A stretch of 64,000 bases of DNA from Phalacrocorax aristotelis (taxonomy: Eukaryota; Chordata; Aves; Suliformes; Phalacrocoracidae), in contig NC_134276.1 in the NCBI RefSeq assembly GCF_949628215.1, positions 135,470,125 through 135,534,124 of the forward strand. The letters run 5' to 3'. This document shows, in pieces, positions 12,301 through 22,226 of this stretch (the first letter of the stretch is position 1; the number at the start of each line of letters is the position of its first letter). The translations under genes were made by a program, and so were the position numbers. Under the pieces are notes generated by a model that saw only the letters and a program-made list of their open reading frames with translations, did not search any database and had not been told where the DNA came from.

Positions 12301-15300
12301 ATGAGGCATGGATGAGCCAACAGAGGTTTAATTATTCTCCCCTGTCATTTTGAGTGTTACTGTTATGCAGATGTTGAGCTAACAGGCATGCAATTCCCTA
12401 CTTTTTCCAAAGAAATATTTTTTTAGATACAGATCGACAGTCACTGTCCTTCAAACTGCAGCACCAACACAAAGGGATCACAGGGTTTTATGAGCCAAGA
12501 GAAGGACAAGGAATCAAGTTGGGAAGCAGCGTTTTGGCAGGTTTTTTGAGGTGAAGATATAACATACATGTGGTCTGACTAATCGGCCCACAGTTCCCCA
12601 GACCTTCTTGCCTTTCTTCAGACAAAGGATATGCACATGGGCCCTGTCACCTGAGACTGACAACAGGCCTGCTCAGGCCCTTTCACTGCTCTTTCTCCCT
12701 TTCAGGCTCACAGCCTTTGTCCTCAAGTCCTTTGCCCAGGCCAGGCCTTACATCTTCATAGATGAGAAGCACATCCAGGATGCTTTGATCTGGCTGTCCT
12801 ACAAACAGAAGGAGAACGGCTGTTTCCGCAGTTCTGGGACACTCCTGAACAATGCCATGAAGGTAATGTGTCTGCCTGGTTGTTTTTTTGTGAGGCTAGA
12901 ACTTGACCATAAGTCAGATGGGTGCAGTTGAGCTTCCTGAACGTACAGGCAGATGGGAAATTCCCGTGTCAATGGCAAGAACTAGGGAGCCAGAGGCCAT
13001 TCTGTATGATCGACACAGTTGGAAGGAGAATGAAGGCTAACCTGTGTTTTATAAGTGGTATTGGTACCTCCACATCCGCTGCATGGGGAGGAGGCAAGCT
13101 AAGGGTCAACAATGCTGAATAAAGTATTCCCACTATAGTGGAAGAAAAGACTGAAGATAAGAAGCTCAGTGGGGTCAATATCTACCTCTGTCTTTCCCTG
13201 CAGGGTGGAGTGGACAACGAGGTCTCTCTGACAGCCTACATCACTATTGCATTGCTGGAGATTCCTCTGCCTGTGACTGTATGTGGCTGCACCCTGACTT
13301 GAGTCAGTTATGTTGTGTCAGTATATGATGATGACAAAGCACTGCTCAGAATTTGCTCCAGGTTGGAAAAAGGACTTGGTTGTAGAGCCCTGTGATATAA
13401 GAATTATGCGCTGTCAGTTTTGGCATTTCTGGAACACATTGTACCCTACTTGATCCTAGACCTCATTCCAGGAGATCCCTCCTCAAAGTTGAGTGGCATG
13501 ATGTGCCGTTAGTAAGGCAAAAACCTCAATTCTCCCCAGACTTCTAATCACTGGTTATCCCTCCACAGCACTCAGTGGTGCGTAACGCTCTGTTCTGCCT
13601 GGAAACAGCAGCGGATGAGAAAGAAAACCACGTGTACACCAAGGCACTCCTGGCATACACCTTCGCCTTGGCAGGGAAGGGAGAGAAGCGGAAGGCATTG
13701 CTTGGTTCACTTGAAAAGGAAGCCGTGAAAAAGGGTGAGTGCTTCTGGTGGGACAGCTCTTTCTTCCAGCCCATTGGCCTTACATTTTCTGTTGATAAAG
13801 TGACATTTATTGGTGGAGCAATGACAGCGGGAAATGGCTTCTGTGAGTGAGGGAAGGTGGTGCGAGAGGAAAAACTTATGCAAAGGGGTTGTGTTTTTGA
13901 GAACTCTTTCTCAGTGCCCACTCCTACTTCTCTGCTCCGAGGGAGTCCATCAGGAAGCACCAGACACCATCCCCCATTGGTGCTGAACTAAAGGGTAGCT
14001 CTGCTGGCATCTCTCCTCAGACTGCTCCTCTTGCCACACCAGGCACTGCTTAGCAAGGACTCAGCAGTGTTTGTGGCCACTCCTTCCAGTGCACGTGCTC
14101 AACATAGCACAAAGCTGACCTCGCACAGCACAAGGGAGAGTACCTCAGCGAGGAGCTTCATGAGCGGAGAGAGAAAATGAACATACAGGTAATTTTGGAG
14201 GCCATAGCATAAGCTCTGAGTCTTCCAGGAAATCACGTAACGACTCGGAAGCATTCTGGCAAAGTCAGACTGGACAGAGGGTTTGCCCAAGCATTGGGTA
14301 GCAGGGTTGTGAAAGACGTATCCCCAGCACCTTTTGCCTTTTCCACCTGCATGCGACTATCAAGCCCTGCTCACAGTCCTTGGGTCATTTTGCCTCACAG
14401 AGCTTGTCACTGCCCAGTCCTGGCATCTGTACTCAAGAAGGGAAGCAGTGCCAGCCTTGTGCGCAAGCCCATAAACGCCTTCATGAATCTGGAGTGTAGG
14501 ACAAAGCGGTATCCAGGCCTGAGGACTGAGCCTCAGCAGTCTTATACTAGTTGCAGCAAGCAAAGAGCTGTCTAACCCTTCCCGTTTCACCCTACGTGAC
14601 AGAGGCATCCTGGAGGCTCTGTCCTCCCAACTGGACCGGCAGCAGATCAAGAACTGCCTTTCAACAACAACTAATAATGGCTTGTTGTCTTGTCTCCGTG
14701 CTCCCTGCCTCCTGTGAAGAAGATGGGTCTGTTCATTGGCAACGGCCGGGAAAAGAGCCAGAGGTTGATCTCCCGTACTACCGTTACCGAGCTCCTTCTG
14801 CTGAAGTGGAGATGACGGCCTACGTGCTCCTTGCTTACCTCACCACGCAGCCGGCACCTTCCCAGGAGGAGCTGTCATTTGCATCTCTTATTGCAAAGTG
14901 GATCAGCAGTCAGCAGAATCCCAATGGAGGCTTCTCCTCCACCCAGGTGAGCTGCTTCTGTCCTGCGGCCTCCCACACCAACGTCAGAAGGTGGGAAGTG
15001 TCCGACACGCAGGTGGGAGCACAGGGAGGCTCACCAGGACAGGGACTGCCGTGCAGTGTCTACCATGGTTGCCAGGGTCCCAAGAGGCTAGTATGTCAGG
15101 TCGTGCCTCTGGGAATGACGGATATTGTGGTTAAGGACCTGGCTTTCTTGACACAGTGGGGCAGAACGGTAGGGACACAAGGGACGTGTGTCTGTGCCAT
15201 TGGAGTGGGCTCCCACGCCAATTTCTCTGTGCATATGAAGTTGCTGCCTCACCCTGTGGTGAGCAAGTGAAGGCTGCACAGAGCTCCACACCAGGGAGCT

Positions 15301-18300
15301 CAGGGAACATGCAACTGCTGTGCAGAGGACACAGGAAGGGAATGGAAACATGCAAAAGCTGCTCTCTTTCTCCCTCTCCTTTGTACTTGTACCCAGAGAA
15401 AGTGAAGAATGGAGGGAAGCATGCCTGCCCGACAGCAAAGGGCAGGCCGTGGCAGAACAGGCTGTGGAGAGGCTGACTGTATTCCCCTGGGTGCTGGGAC
15501 CCATCTCTTTCAGGACACAGTGGTGGCTCTCCAAGCCCTGTCCCTGTACGGAGCTGTCACTTATGCCAAGAGCGGAGCAGCTTCCAAAGTGACCCTGCGA
15601 TCTGGAGGGGACTTCCAGCAAGACTTCCAAGTGGATCCCACAAACCGGCTGCTGCTCCAGCACGTGCCCCTGCCCCAGGTGCCAGGGGAGTACAGCACAG
15701 AGGTGTCTGGCGAAGGCTGCGTCTACCTGCAGGTGAGGGTGATGGGGGCAGGCGCCATCCTATGAGGAGAGCCCCTTGCCAAACAGGAACCAGGGAGGGA
15801 AGGGACAGAAGGGACAGGGGAGAGGGGAGGAGTGGGAAGGAGAACTCTGGGAGAAGGGAGAGGAGACGAGTAGAGGTGTGTAGAGGAGAGAGAGAGGCAG
15901 GGAGGGAGGGAAGGAGGGAAGGAGGAAAGGATCCTCACGTACACATACTCGCTCAGAACTGATTGTCCTCCCCTAGACAAGCCTGAGGTACAACGTGCAG
16001 CCCACACAGGAGGATGCACCCTTCATGCTCCATGTGTACACGATCCCAGAGACGTGTGAGGACTCCAAGGCTCACAAGGTCTTTGACATAGGCATAAATG
16101 TCAGGTGAGTCTGCACTTGGGTCTGAGTCTTCCCAAGAAGCCACGGGAGCTGGAGGAGGTCTGGTGGTCCCGGGTGAGCCAGTCTGGAAGCCCTGGAGGG
16201 GTGGTGCATCCCTGGAAAAGTGGGCAGGAAGCAGCTGGGCTGGGAGAAGCGGCTGTGGAGGAAGGGCGTGTCCTGCAGTGGTGGAGCTGTGTGGGCAGTC
16301 CAGGGCTGGGCTAGTGAGAGGCTGCATAGGTGACTAGGAGGCCCTGGCATAGCTGGAGAAGAAGGTGCTGGACTGTCAGGATGTGGTGGGGTGCCAAGCA
16401 TTATGGAAAAGCTGGAAGTGTCCCCAGCTGCGACTTGAGGTGCACTGAACCTTTGTTGCTCGGTTCCTTAGTTATACTGGGGAGCGCAATGGCTCCAACA
16501 TGGTGATTGTTGACGTGAAGATGCTGTCAGGATTCATCCCCGTGAAGTCCTCCGTGAGGAAGGTAGGAGCCTGTTTGTCAAACAAGCAAGACCCAGCTTC
16601 TTCTCTTCAAGATACCTTCCAAGTGTCTGTAGCAAAGTGGAGGGCTTCAGGGTTGGAATCAGCTTGATCTTGCCATTGTCTTCCGCACTTTTGCCGTGTA
16701 CAGTGTTTTCTTCTCTTTCCTGGCTCCAGGCCAGCACAAGGGGAGACAATGTGAGGAATCTAGGAAAAACAGACAACGCCATTTTTCCTTTAGAATGGTG
16801 ATGGGCACCTTGATTATCTCTGTGTCCTGATAGCTCCCTAAAAGCTTTGTCTGCGCGTAGGACATTCAAAAGCAGTGCCGCTTCCTTTTTCCCTGTGCCG
16901 ACCTGACACCACCGAATAGCATCATAACTGTTGAGGTCTCGGGTCACTCTCTGAGATGCTGAGCAGGTGCATGGTCTGGAAAATAGAGGCAGCCATAAGG
17001 TACTGCAGAACTAGCAAGCCAGAAGGAATGTATTTTCATTGAATCATTCCATCACTGTGCTTGAGCCAGCGCTTAGTCTCTGCTGCAGCGAGGCCGTACT
17101 TCATCAGCCAGGCTGGCGAAGGGAAGGCTTGCAGACCATGATACCTAGTGGCACACTGAGGTGGCAGTTCTGTGCTGCAGACTCAGTTCCCTGAGTACCC
17201 CCGTGTTTCATCCGCAATACATCCCATCCGTGGGGCTGTGTAAGGGCACAAGGAGGCCACCCTCAATGCAGTAACATCTTGGTCTTCTTTCTTACAGCTG
17301 GAAGGCCGCTCTGTTATTGAGCGCACAGAGTTGAGTACCAACCATGTCCTGGTGTACCTGGAAAAGGCGAGTATCCGTCTGGGGAGACGACAAGTCAGAA
17401 ACACAGGCATTGGGACATTTGGCCAGACAGGGCAAAAGATGTGGGACTCAAAACTACCGTGGATCTGACAAGAACAGGACTGAAACCCATACTGCCTTTT
17501 GCTGACCTTTCAGACTTACAAGTGGCCCTTTCCTCCCAGCCCTCAGCAGCCTTTCCCTCCGCCGCGTGCACAGATCGGGCCCTGACCTCCCCACCAGCCA
17601 GAGCCTCCCCCAGTGTGAGGAAAAGCCCCAGGGCTTCCCCTGGCCCCTCAGCCAGGCCTGCAGCCCCTGCGCCCCCAGGGCCCAGGCACGGGTGCCAGGG
17701 GAGAGCGAGGGAGCTGGGGGGCAGCGTGGAGGCGCAGGGGAGCCTGGGGCAGTGCCGAGCCGCCCCTGAGCCTCCACTGCTTCCCTTCCCCAGTTGAGCA
17801 GCGAGACCCTCAGCTTCTCCTTCACGGTGGAGCGGGACATCCCTGTGCAGGGCCTGAAGCCAGCTCAGGTGAAGGTCTATGACTACTACGAGACAGGTGA
17901 GTGCGAGGCTGGGGGTGCCCGTGGGAGCGCGAGGGTGGGCAGCGGGACACGTGGAGGGGCACGGGAGCTGTGAGGACCTGCGGCTTCCCCTGGCCTCGGC
18001 CCTTTCCTGTCCCTGCGCTGCCTGGGCAGCCTCCTCCCTCCTGCTCCTGTGTGGGCAGGCCCCAGAGAACAATGGACGGGGGGCAGGTCTGGGCGTTGGT
18101 GACAGTGTGGGGATCCCTGCATGGCTGCCCCTCACACCAGCAGCTGCCCCTGATCTTGGTGCCTGCATGGCCCGTCCTGCCTCTCCGGGGAGAGGAGCCA
18201 TCCCGCAGGGCACTGTTCAGGTCCAGCCCTGGAGCGCAGCCGTGCCCGCGCTTCCATGCAGACCTGACGGTGCCCTGGGCCTCTGCTGTCCCAGCCGCCG

Positions 18301-20933
18301 TGCCAGGCTGGCAGCGACAGAGTCATCCCCCCGCCCCAGTGTGCTGGCAGAAGGGGCCTGAGCAGCCCTTGGGCACACCGCAGTGGAGACCTGCTGGGGC
18401 TGCCTGTGCGGGGTGGCTCTGCCGTGCTGCTGCGGCCTCCAGACAGGGCCGTGACTGGGGCTGCCTCCCACCCACCTGGGCCGTGACTAGGGGGAAGCTG
18501 GGGATGGTGGCAGTGGCCTGCTGTGTGGCCTGCGAGAAGTGTCTCTCTGGCACCCGTCCCTCTGCCGGGAGTACTGAGGGGCTCTGACAGCCTGCTCTCT
18601 CCCTTCCCTTCTGTTTTCCAGATGAGTTTGCCACACAGGAGTACAGCGCTCCCTGCGCCACAGGTAGGGTACCGAGAGCCCCTTCCTTCTTCTCAGTTCT
18701 CTACACCTTCTTCATTGTATTTTTGGTCTTTCAGACAGCACTTGTTGCTTTCTGCTCAGTGGTTAATTTGGATTAGGTTGGCCCAACTCATAGGCACAGC
18801 ATTTGCATGAAAAACCTGGAGTGTTGGAGGCTCAGTTTTGTTGACTCATTCAAAATCCACCACACTGAATTGTCAGAGTTGTTCCCATAATCATGTTCTC
18901 CTGGCTTAAATGCAGGTTGTGTCCCAATGGAACTGCCCCTTGGCCATTTTCTTTGAGTTCAAGTTTCCTATATCATTCTTGTTGTCTCAGATTTGAGGTA
19001 TCTTCTGGTCCCTCCTGAGAGCTCCAGCTAGTTAGCTGTGGGATCGTGCCAAGGGGACTTGGCTCTTTCAGACCACCCAGCAAACTTCTCCCCAAAAGCA
19101 CTCTGTCTGGAGCAATAGAGCAAATTAAGGCCACCAAAAGATATCCCATAAAGCACCATGGCATGGTCTGACCTACCGTGATTTTATGCCATGCTCCAGA
19201 ACCGCCTGCCCAAGCCTGGCATACTTTTTCACTAAAGCCGTAACATGGTGCTGTGCTTAGCCTCTCGCTTCCTACTCTAAGCATGGAGCCATACCTGCAG
19301 TAGGAAGTCCTCCTTACAGAGGAATCCCTCCCAACCCTTATTATTGAAGAGGTGAGTGTTTGGCTTTTATAGGAACTTGGGCTTGCCTCCCTTGCACGGT
19401 GACAGAAAACTGCCTTGGTAGTAGATCCCCACCTGCACACACAGCCACATCACTCATCGGGGGGGGTCATAGTTCTCCAATATGGCACCCTAGCCTGCTT
19501 AGCAACTGTATGTGGCAAAGCCCACAGTGGTGCTGGTACATTGCAGCATGCCTTTAAGCAATGCCATTTTCCTTGGATCCCAAGAGGTGGCAAGTTTGCC
19601 TTTGGTAACTACTATCTGGAGCAACAGCTGCTTCCTGCTCAGCTACCCTGCTGCCCAAGCAGGAGAGGGGTCTCTCAGGAGGCAGGCGTTCCTCATGACT
19701 CTAGGCACCCAGTCTTGGTTTGGAGCCTGAGCTAGCAGGGCAGAGGGTCTATCATCTTTGGGGGGTTCTCTGCAGTGCAAGACCACATGTGTTTGGCTTA
19801 GGAGCACAGGTAATGCATGAGCTTCCGTGGAAGGCCCTGACCAGTGATACTTCTCCTGCCCTATATGGAGTCTGCCAATGTGAAGACTGGCAGGTGTGGC
19901 TGCCCATCAGTTGCCCAGTTTCACGTGTTTGGAATGTGGAGGCTTCTGGAAAGCACTGAGACCCTGGGAAGTGGTTTTCACAGGGCATCTGAGAGCAGAG
20001 AAAAAGTGATTTGGGCTTGGGAAAGGTGAAAGCTATGTCTCTTGCTGGTGATAAATGGTGAATTTCATCTCCTTTGGTGTTCTTATCTGGTGTCTTGGAA
20101 AAGAGCCTGAGCTCCCACGCTTTTACCCCATCCTGCTTGCTAACCTTGGCTGTGTCTGTAGGTACAGCCGTGTTCTGCTGATTCTGGGCCTACAGCCTCC
20201 CTTTCATGGAAAAACGGTGCATAAGTTCTAAGAGAGGCACTGAGCGGACAGTAAAACCTTTCCAAAGGTTATGTTGGTGTGGTCTCGCTCTCCAGTCTGA
20301 GACTTGGGGGGAGGCTTTAGATTTTAGGCAACTCTTCCCCATGTGCCCTAAAAGATGGAGGTTTTATCCTCCTTGGAAAAGATGATAGGAAATTGCTAAT
20401 TAAGAGGTCCATCCACCAGTCTAGGTGTCCAAAGGTGCTCTGCACTGACTCCAAGGCAGATCTCAGTTGCAAAGCAGAAAGCTGCCTTCCCTGCCCTGAA
20501 CAGTGCTGTCCACTGGTGCAGCACATTCCTTCCATTCTCTGCAGAGAAATAAATACACTTTAAGAGCATGTGTCATTGCTGCAGTGAACATCCTTGCTAC
20601 CTGTCTGCACTGTGCTCCTGTGTCCATCCCAGGTGTGACAAATTCCACTCCACTTATCTCTCCTAGTGGGTCAGAAAGAGCCTCAGCCTTCTCTCAACCT
20701 CACATGGCTTTGAAGGTGGCACGAGCTTTGAGTGCTATGGGTGACCCTCAAGCCTGGTCAAACAGCAGCCCACTCTCCTGTACTGTGCCTCACACATAAC
20801 CTGGCTTCCCAAACCCACATTGTGCTGTCTCTGTCTCTCAGCCTGGGAGAGGGAACTGGTGTATCTCTCTAACTCCTGTACCCTCCCATCTTCTTTCATC
20901 CTTGCAGAGGAAGTAGATGAGGGCAATGCATGA
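110..20933 (+). CDS. A2M: Gene 1: alpha-2-macroglobulin-like protease inhibitor, exons 12-36 (5' part off the left edge)
   Basis: This is a secreted, broad-range protease trap of the A2M family. Twenty-five exons (listed separately) join without a frame break into 1056 codons plus TGA, matching the C-terminal 70% of the roughly 1474-residue human protein. Domains in order (visible numbering): MG5/MG6 (1-252), bait region (about 275-318), MG7 (333-450), CUB part 1 (451-508), thioester domain with GCGEQN (Cys557, Gln560), CUB part 2, and receptor-binding domain (about 920-1056). Every cysteine pair of human A2M that falls in this part has both partners, including the interchain Cys in exon 12. 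The C-terminus ends in GNA as in human A2M. Signal peptide and promoter are outside the window. Oddities are a GC donor in intron 33, a tandem AAG-AAG acceptor before exon 29, and a recent copy of exon 24 at 22227-22403. It could be named A2M or an A2M-like (A2ML) paralog; the family is certain, the symbol less so. Confidence 0.9.
677..740 (+). CDS. A2M: Gene 1 exon 13 (MG6 start)
   Basis: This 64-base exon encodes [20 protein letters not shown], the family's conserved MAKG strand. The acceptor is attcag and the donor gtgagt. It ends in phase 1. Confidence 0.88.
1233..1375 (+). CDS. A2M: Gene 1 exon 14 (MG6)
   Basis: This 143-base exon runs from acceptor ttactag to donor gtaagt. It encodes [19 protein letters not shown] and ends in VEKCFSNK, whose Cys matches human Cys563 and pairs with the exon 12 Cys470 equivalent. 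Confidence 0.9.
3193..3342 (+). CDS. A2M: Gene 1 exon 15 (MG6)
   Basis: This 150-base, phase 0 exon contains the family signature [20 protein letters not shown]. The Cys matches human Cys595. Acceptor ctacag, donor gtaagt. Confidence 0.92.
3987..4157 (+). CDS. A2M: Gene 1 exon 16 (before the bait region)
   Basis: This 171-base, phase 0 exon is the same length as in gene 2. It encodes [18 protein letters not shown] (human Cys642) and NGITYSPV. Acceptor gcctag, donor gtatag. Confidence 0.9.
4767..4908 (+). CDS. A2M: Gene 1 exon 17 (bait region, first part)
   Basis: This 142-base exon encodes [18 protein letters not shown] (human Cys689), followed by the variable bait segment with [16 protein letters not shown]. 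The bait is the exposed loop cut by target proteases. It is unlike both human A2M and gene 2, as expected for this fast-evolving part. The human transglutaminase-target glutamines just after the Cys are absent. Confidence 0.9.
5935..6382 (+). mobile_element. CR1 LINE 3' fragment in gene 1 intron 17
   Basis: This is a plus-oriented, 5'-truncated CR1 non-LTR retrotransposon. It shows the familiar 3' region: a segment readable as [14 protein letters not shown], then the block ending in the CAAGCAGGG / GATGATCTCCAGAGG motifs. The terminal octamer tail is not evident. It closely resembles the 3' end of the copy at 24869-25330, which lies in the opposite orientation. Confidence 0.9.
6691..6787 (+). 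CDS. A2M: Gene 1 exon 18 (end of bait, return to MG6)
   Basis: This 97-base exon runs from acceptor aatgcag to donor gtaagt at 6788. The bait ends around [13 protein letters not shown] and is followed by the invariant [13 protein letters not shown]. An in-frame gt at 6783 is rejected because the later donor restores the phase into exon 19 ([11 protein letters not shown]). Confidence 0.9.
7123..7351 (+). CDS. A2M: Gene 1 exon 19 (MG7)
   Basis: This 229-base exon has the family signature [13 protein letters not shown] (human Cys771), then [18 protein letters not shown] and TACIR (human Cys821). Acceptor cttcaccag, donor gtaagt. The length is identical in gene 2. Confidence 0.93.
7621..7747 (+). 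CDS. A2M: Gene 1 exon 20 (MG7)
   Basis: This 127-base exon encodes [11 protein letters not shown] and [14 protein letters not shown]. The CLC pair matches human Cys847 and Cys849; gene 2 keeps only the second. Acceptor ctggcag, donor gtaaag. Confidence 0.9.
8381..8502 (+). CDS. A2M: Gene 1 exon 21 (MG7/CUB border)
   Basis: This 122-base exon encodes [24 protein letters not shown] (human Cys883) and [13 protein letters not shown]. Acceptor cctccag, donor gtatgt. Confidence 0.92.
9786..9837 (+). CDS. A2M: Gene 1 exon 22 (CUB, first half)
   Basis: This 52-base exon encodes [18 protein letters not shown]. The Cys matches human Cys921, whose partner is in exon 30. The acceptor ends in AAG, as it does in the relic copy of this exon. 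Confidence 0.88.
10359..10442 (+). CDS. A2M: Gene 1 exon 23
   Basis: This 84-base exon encodes [16 protein letters not shown] and GRAYFSVLG, leading into the thioester domain. Acceptor ccctcag, donor gtgagt. Confidence 0.9.
10811..10987 (+). CDS. A2M: Gene 1 exon 24 (thioester exon)
   Basis: This 177-base exon carries [19 protein letters not shown]. The Cys codon is 10870-10872, and its thiol forms the internal thioester with the Gln three residues on. A copy with 2 base differences lies inverted at 22227-22403. Confidence 0.95.
11506..11590 (+). CDS. A2M: Gene 1 exon 25 (thioester domain)
   Basis: This 85-base exon encodes [18 protein letters not shown] and QQGNTW, split before the last base of the Trp codon. 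Acceptor actgcag, donor gtgaga. Confidence 0.92.
12706..12862 (+). CDS. A2M: Gene 1 exon 26 (thioester domain)
   Basis: This 157-base exon encodes [26 protein letters not shown] and ENGCFRSSG (human Cys1079). Acceptor tttcag, donor gtaatg. Confidence 0.93.
13204..13278 (+). CDS. A2M: Gene 1 exon 27 (thioester domain)
   Basis: This 75-base, phase 0 exon encodes [19 protein letters not shown]. Acceptor cctgcag, donor gtatgt. Confidence 0.92.
13569..13734 (+). CDS. A2M: Gene 1 exon 28 (thioester domain)
   Basis: This 166-base exon encodes [14 protein letters not shown] (human Cys1127), [15 protein letters not shown] and EKEAVKK. Acceptor tccacag, donor gtgagt. Confidence 0.92.
14723..14946 (+). 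CDS. A2M: Gene 1 exon 29 (thioester domain)
   Basis: The exon encodes [28 protein letters not shown] and [10 protein letters not shown]. The acceptor is a tandem gaag|aag. Using 14720 instead would add one Glu; 14723 gives the length seen in human A2M and gene 2. Donor gtgagc. Confidence 0.88.
15514..15732 (+). CDS. A2M: Gene 1 exon 30 (end of thioester domain, CUB second half)
   Basis: This 219-base, phase 0 exon encodes [36 protein letters not shown] and GEGCVYLQ. The Cys matches human Cys1321 and pairs with the exon 22 Cys. Confidence 0.93.
15777..15940 (+). repeat. Purine-rich (GGGA/GAGA) tract in gene 1 intron 30
   Basis: About 160 bases are almost entirely G and A on this strand, with imperfect aggg, agaga and ggaggga units. 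It sits between exons 30 and 31. Confidence 0.8.
15977..16104 (+). CDS. A2M: Gene 1 exon 31 (start of receptor-binding domain)
   Basis: This 128-base exon encodes [18 protein letters not shown] and IPETCEDSK (human Cys1352), ending in phase 2. Acceptor cccctag, donor gtgagt. Confidence 0.92.
16472..16562 (+). CDS. A2M: Gene 1 exon 32 (receptor-binding domain)
   Basis: This 91-base exon encodes [18 protein letters not shown]. The two LRP1-binding lysines of human A2M (mature Lys1370 and Lys1374) align with Lys and Arg here (VKSSVRK). Confidence 0.92.
17298..17366 (+). CDS. A2M: Gene 1 exon 33 (receptor-binding domain), GC donor
   Basis: This 69-base, phase 0 exon encodes [20 protein letters not shown]. 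The donor reads GAAAAG|GCGAGT, a non-canonical GC-AG intron. No GT nearby keeps both phase and homology. Confidence 0.88.
17794..17896 (+). CDS. A2M: Gene 1 exon 34 (receptor-binding domain)
   Basis: This 103-base exon encodes [19 protein letters not shown] and [14 protein letters not shown], typical of the family C-terminus. Acceptor ccccag, donor gtgagt. Confidence 0.93.
18622..18663 (+). CDS. A2M: Gene 1 exon 35 (receptor-binding domain)
   Basis: This 42-base exon encodes [14 protein letters not shown]. The Cys matches human Cys1467, partner of the exon 31 Cys. Acceptor tttccag, donor gtaggg. Confidence 0.9.
20908..20933 (+). CDS. A2M: Gene 1 exon 36 (terminal coding exon)
   Basis: After acceptor cttgcag, this 26-base exon reads EEVDEGNA and then TGA at 20931-20933. 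Human A2M also ends in GNA, which supports this small exon. Confidence 0.85.
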
Positions 20934-21075
20934 AGAGTACTCCCAGCTGCTGGAACCCTCCTGCCTCACCACCACCACCACTGCCATCTATGGAGAGGAT
21001 GGAGTGACAGAAGAATACTGCCTGCAAGGAATAGGAAATGAAATTTATAAATAAATTAACTGTACTCACCAATGA
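20934..21075 (+). other. A2M: Gene 1 3' untranslated region
   Basis: This short 3' UTR follows the TGA. The end is set only approximately, about 20 bases beyond the AATAAA. Confidence 0.7.
21050..21055 (+). promoter_or_regulatory. Polyadenylation signal AATAAA of gene 1
   Basis: AATAAA lies 117 bases after the gene 1 stop codon, in an A/T-rich context. It is the first such hexamer downstream. Confidence 0.8.
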
Positions 21076-22226
21076 TTTTTGAACAGTTTATTGCCAATTC
21101 TGTTTCTTCCTGCCCAGCCTCCAGTCACAGGTTTAATCTCCCTGGCTTCTTAGGTTGAAGATCATCCCACCCAGCCATGCCTTGTGGGCAGGGCAATAAG
21201 GCTGACAAGTGGGGATGGAATGATTTAAGTTGGGGTCAGCCTTTGTAATGTAGCCCTCTCAGTGTTATGTACTCTGAACTTGTCATCTGAGATCAACGGA
21301 GAAGGACAGGTGATTCTTGAGAACAGTTTCTCTCCCCTGGCTTAGAAACTATTGATTAAACACACATTTTTAGAGATGGGGAGCCAAACTTCCAGTGCAT
21401 AATAGATCATGTAGGATTTCCTCTCCTCCTGGGGAACTGGCAAGCATGGATGTCACCCTTTCCACTGCCAAAAGCTGTGTGCCTCGTGGTATTCCCAAGG
21501 ATCTGCCAAACACCACCTTGCCGTGGATGGCTCTGGATTTAAATAGCAGGCCATTACACAGTCTGAGTTATGGTGGGAGAAGAGACTTGAGAGAAACAGA
21601 AAAACGGTTCCCAGTAGAGAACAGAATACAAAGGGGAGCCCCACATAGGGTAGGGATGCAGAAAACAGGATAATTTTCATTGGAGAAAGTGCAATTTTTC
21701 CATTAAATAACTGAATAAAAACAGTCCCTTGTAATATCCGCAGATACCTACCATGTCCGTATGTACCAATGTTATGTCTGCCATAGTGTGTTAAAACTAG
21801 CGTGTTAAAATTCTGGCCTAGTCAAAGGTGAGTGACACTTTCCAAATCTTAATCCGAAGGAGGGTCCGAGATCTACATAAGCAGCTGCCATAATTAATGG
21901 TTGCAGCTGCCATGATTAATGGTTGCAGCCTGATTTATCTATTTCATATACCCCTTTTCTTATGGGGAGAACTCTGAGTTATTGCCAGTTCTGGACTACT
22001 TCTGTGTTCCTGTTTGAATGCTGTCATCTCTCACCCTGCACCTCCACCTGAGTGCAGGATTCTCTTTCTTATATATATTGTATTATATACACCTGACCTA
22101 TCACATGTTCCCTTAATGCACCAGGACAACCTCCCCCAGATCATACATGCCAGTGGCCAGTAGTGTCCTTATGCAGTTGTCATGGGAAGGAGTGAACTGA
22201 GAAGCAAAAGCCCTGTCCCAGCTCAC
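21076..22226. other. Intergenic stretch between gene 1 and the relic
   Basis: No gene is recognised here. On the minus strand it is the sequence after the relic's exon 24 donor, where an exon 25 would be expected, and none is present. It holds one 22-base tandem duplication and a short TA-rich stretch near 22071-22090. Confidence 0.6.
21881..21924. repeat. 22-base tandem duplication
   Basis: Two adjacent copies of a 22-base unit containing gcagctgcca and attaatggtt differ by one base. Confidence 0.85.

Larger units (their letters stand above)
1376..20907 (+). other. Gene 1 introns longer than 300 bases: contents
   Basis: The introns at 338-676, 741-1232, 1376-3192, 3343-3986, 4158-4766, 7748-8380, 8503-9785, 9838-10358, 10443-10810, 10988-11505, 11591-12705, 12863-13203, 13735-14722, 14947-15513, 16105-16471, 16563-17297, 17367-17793, 17897-18621 and 18664-20907 show no further exons that I can support. 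Intron 17 (4909-6690) holds a CR1 fragment. Introns 33 and 34 are strongly GC-rich. A GT-rich stretch sits at 3073-3105, and a 15-base direct repeat (atctctatacttaca) at 8620-8655. Confidence 0.6.

Noticed and set aside
15088-15663. 191-codon minus-strand open frame
   Set aside because: It is antisense to gene 1 exon 30 and the preceding intron, with no recognisable domain.
17395-18213. 272-codon minus-strand open frame
   Set aside because: It is antisense to gene 1 exon 34 and its GC-rich introns. Low stop-codon frequency in GC-rich sequence explains its length, and its composition is Pro/Ala/Gly filler without a domain.
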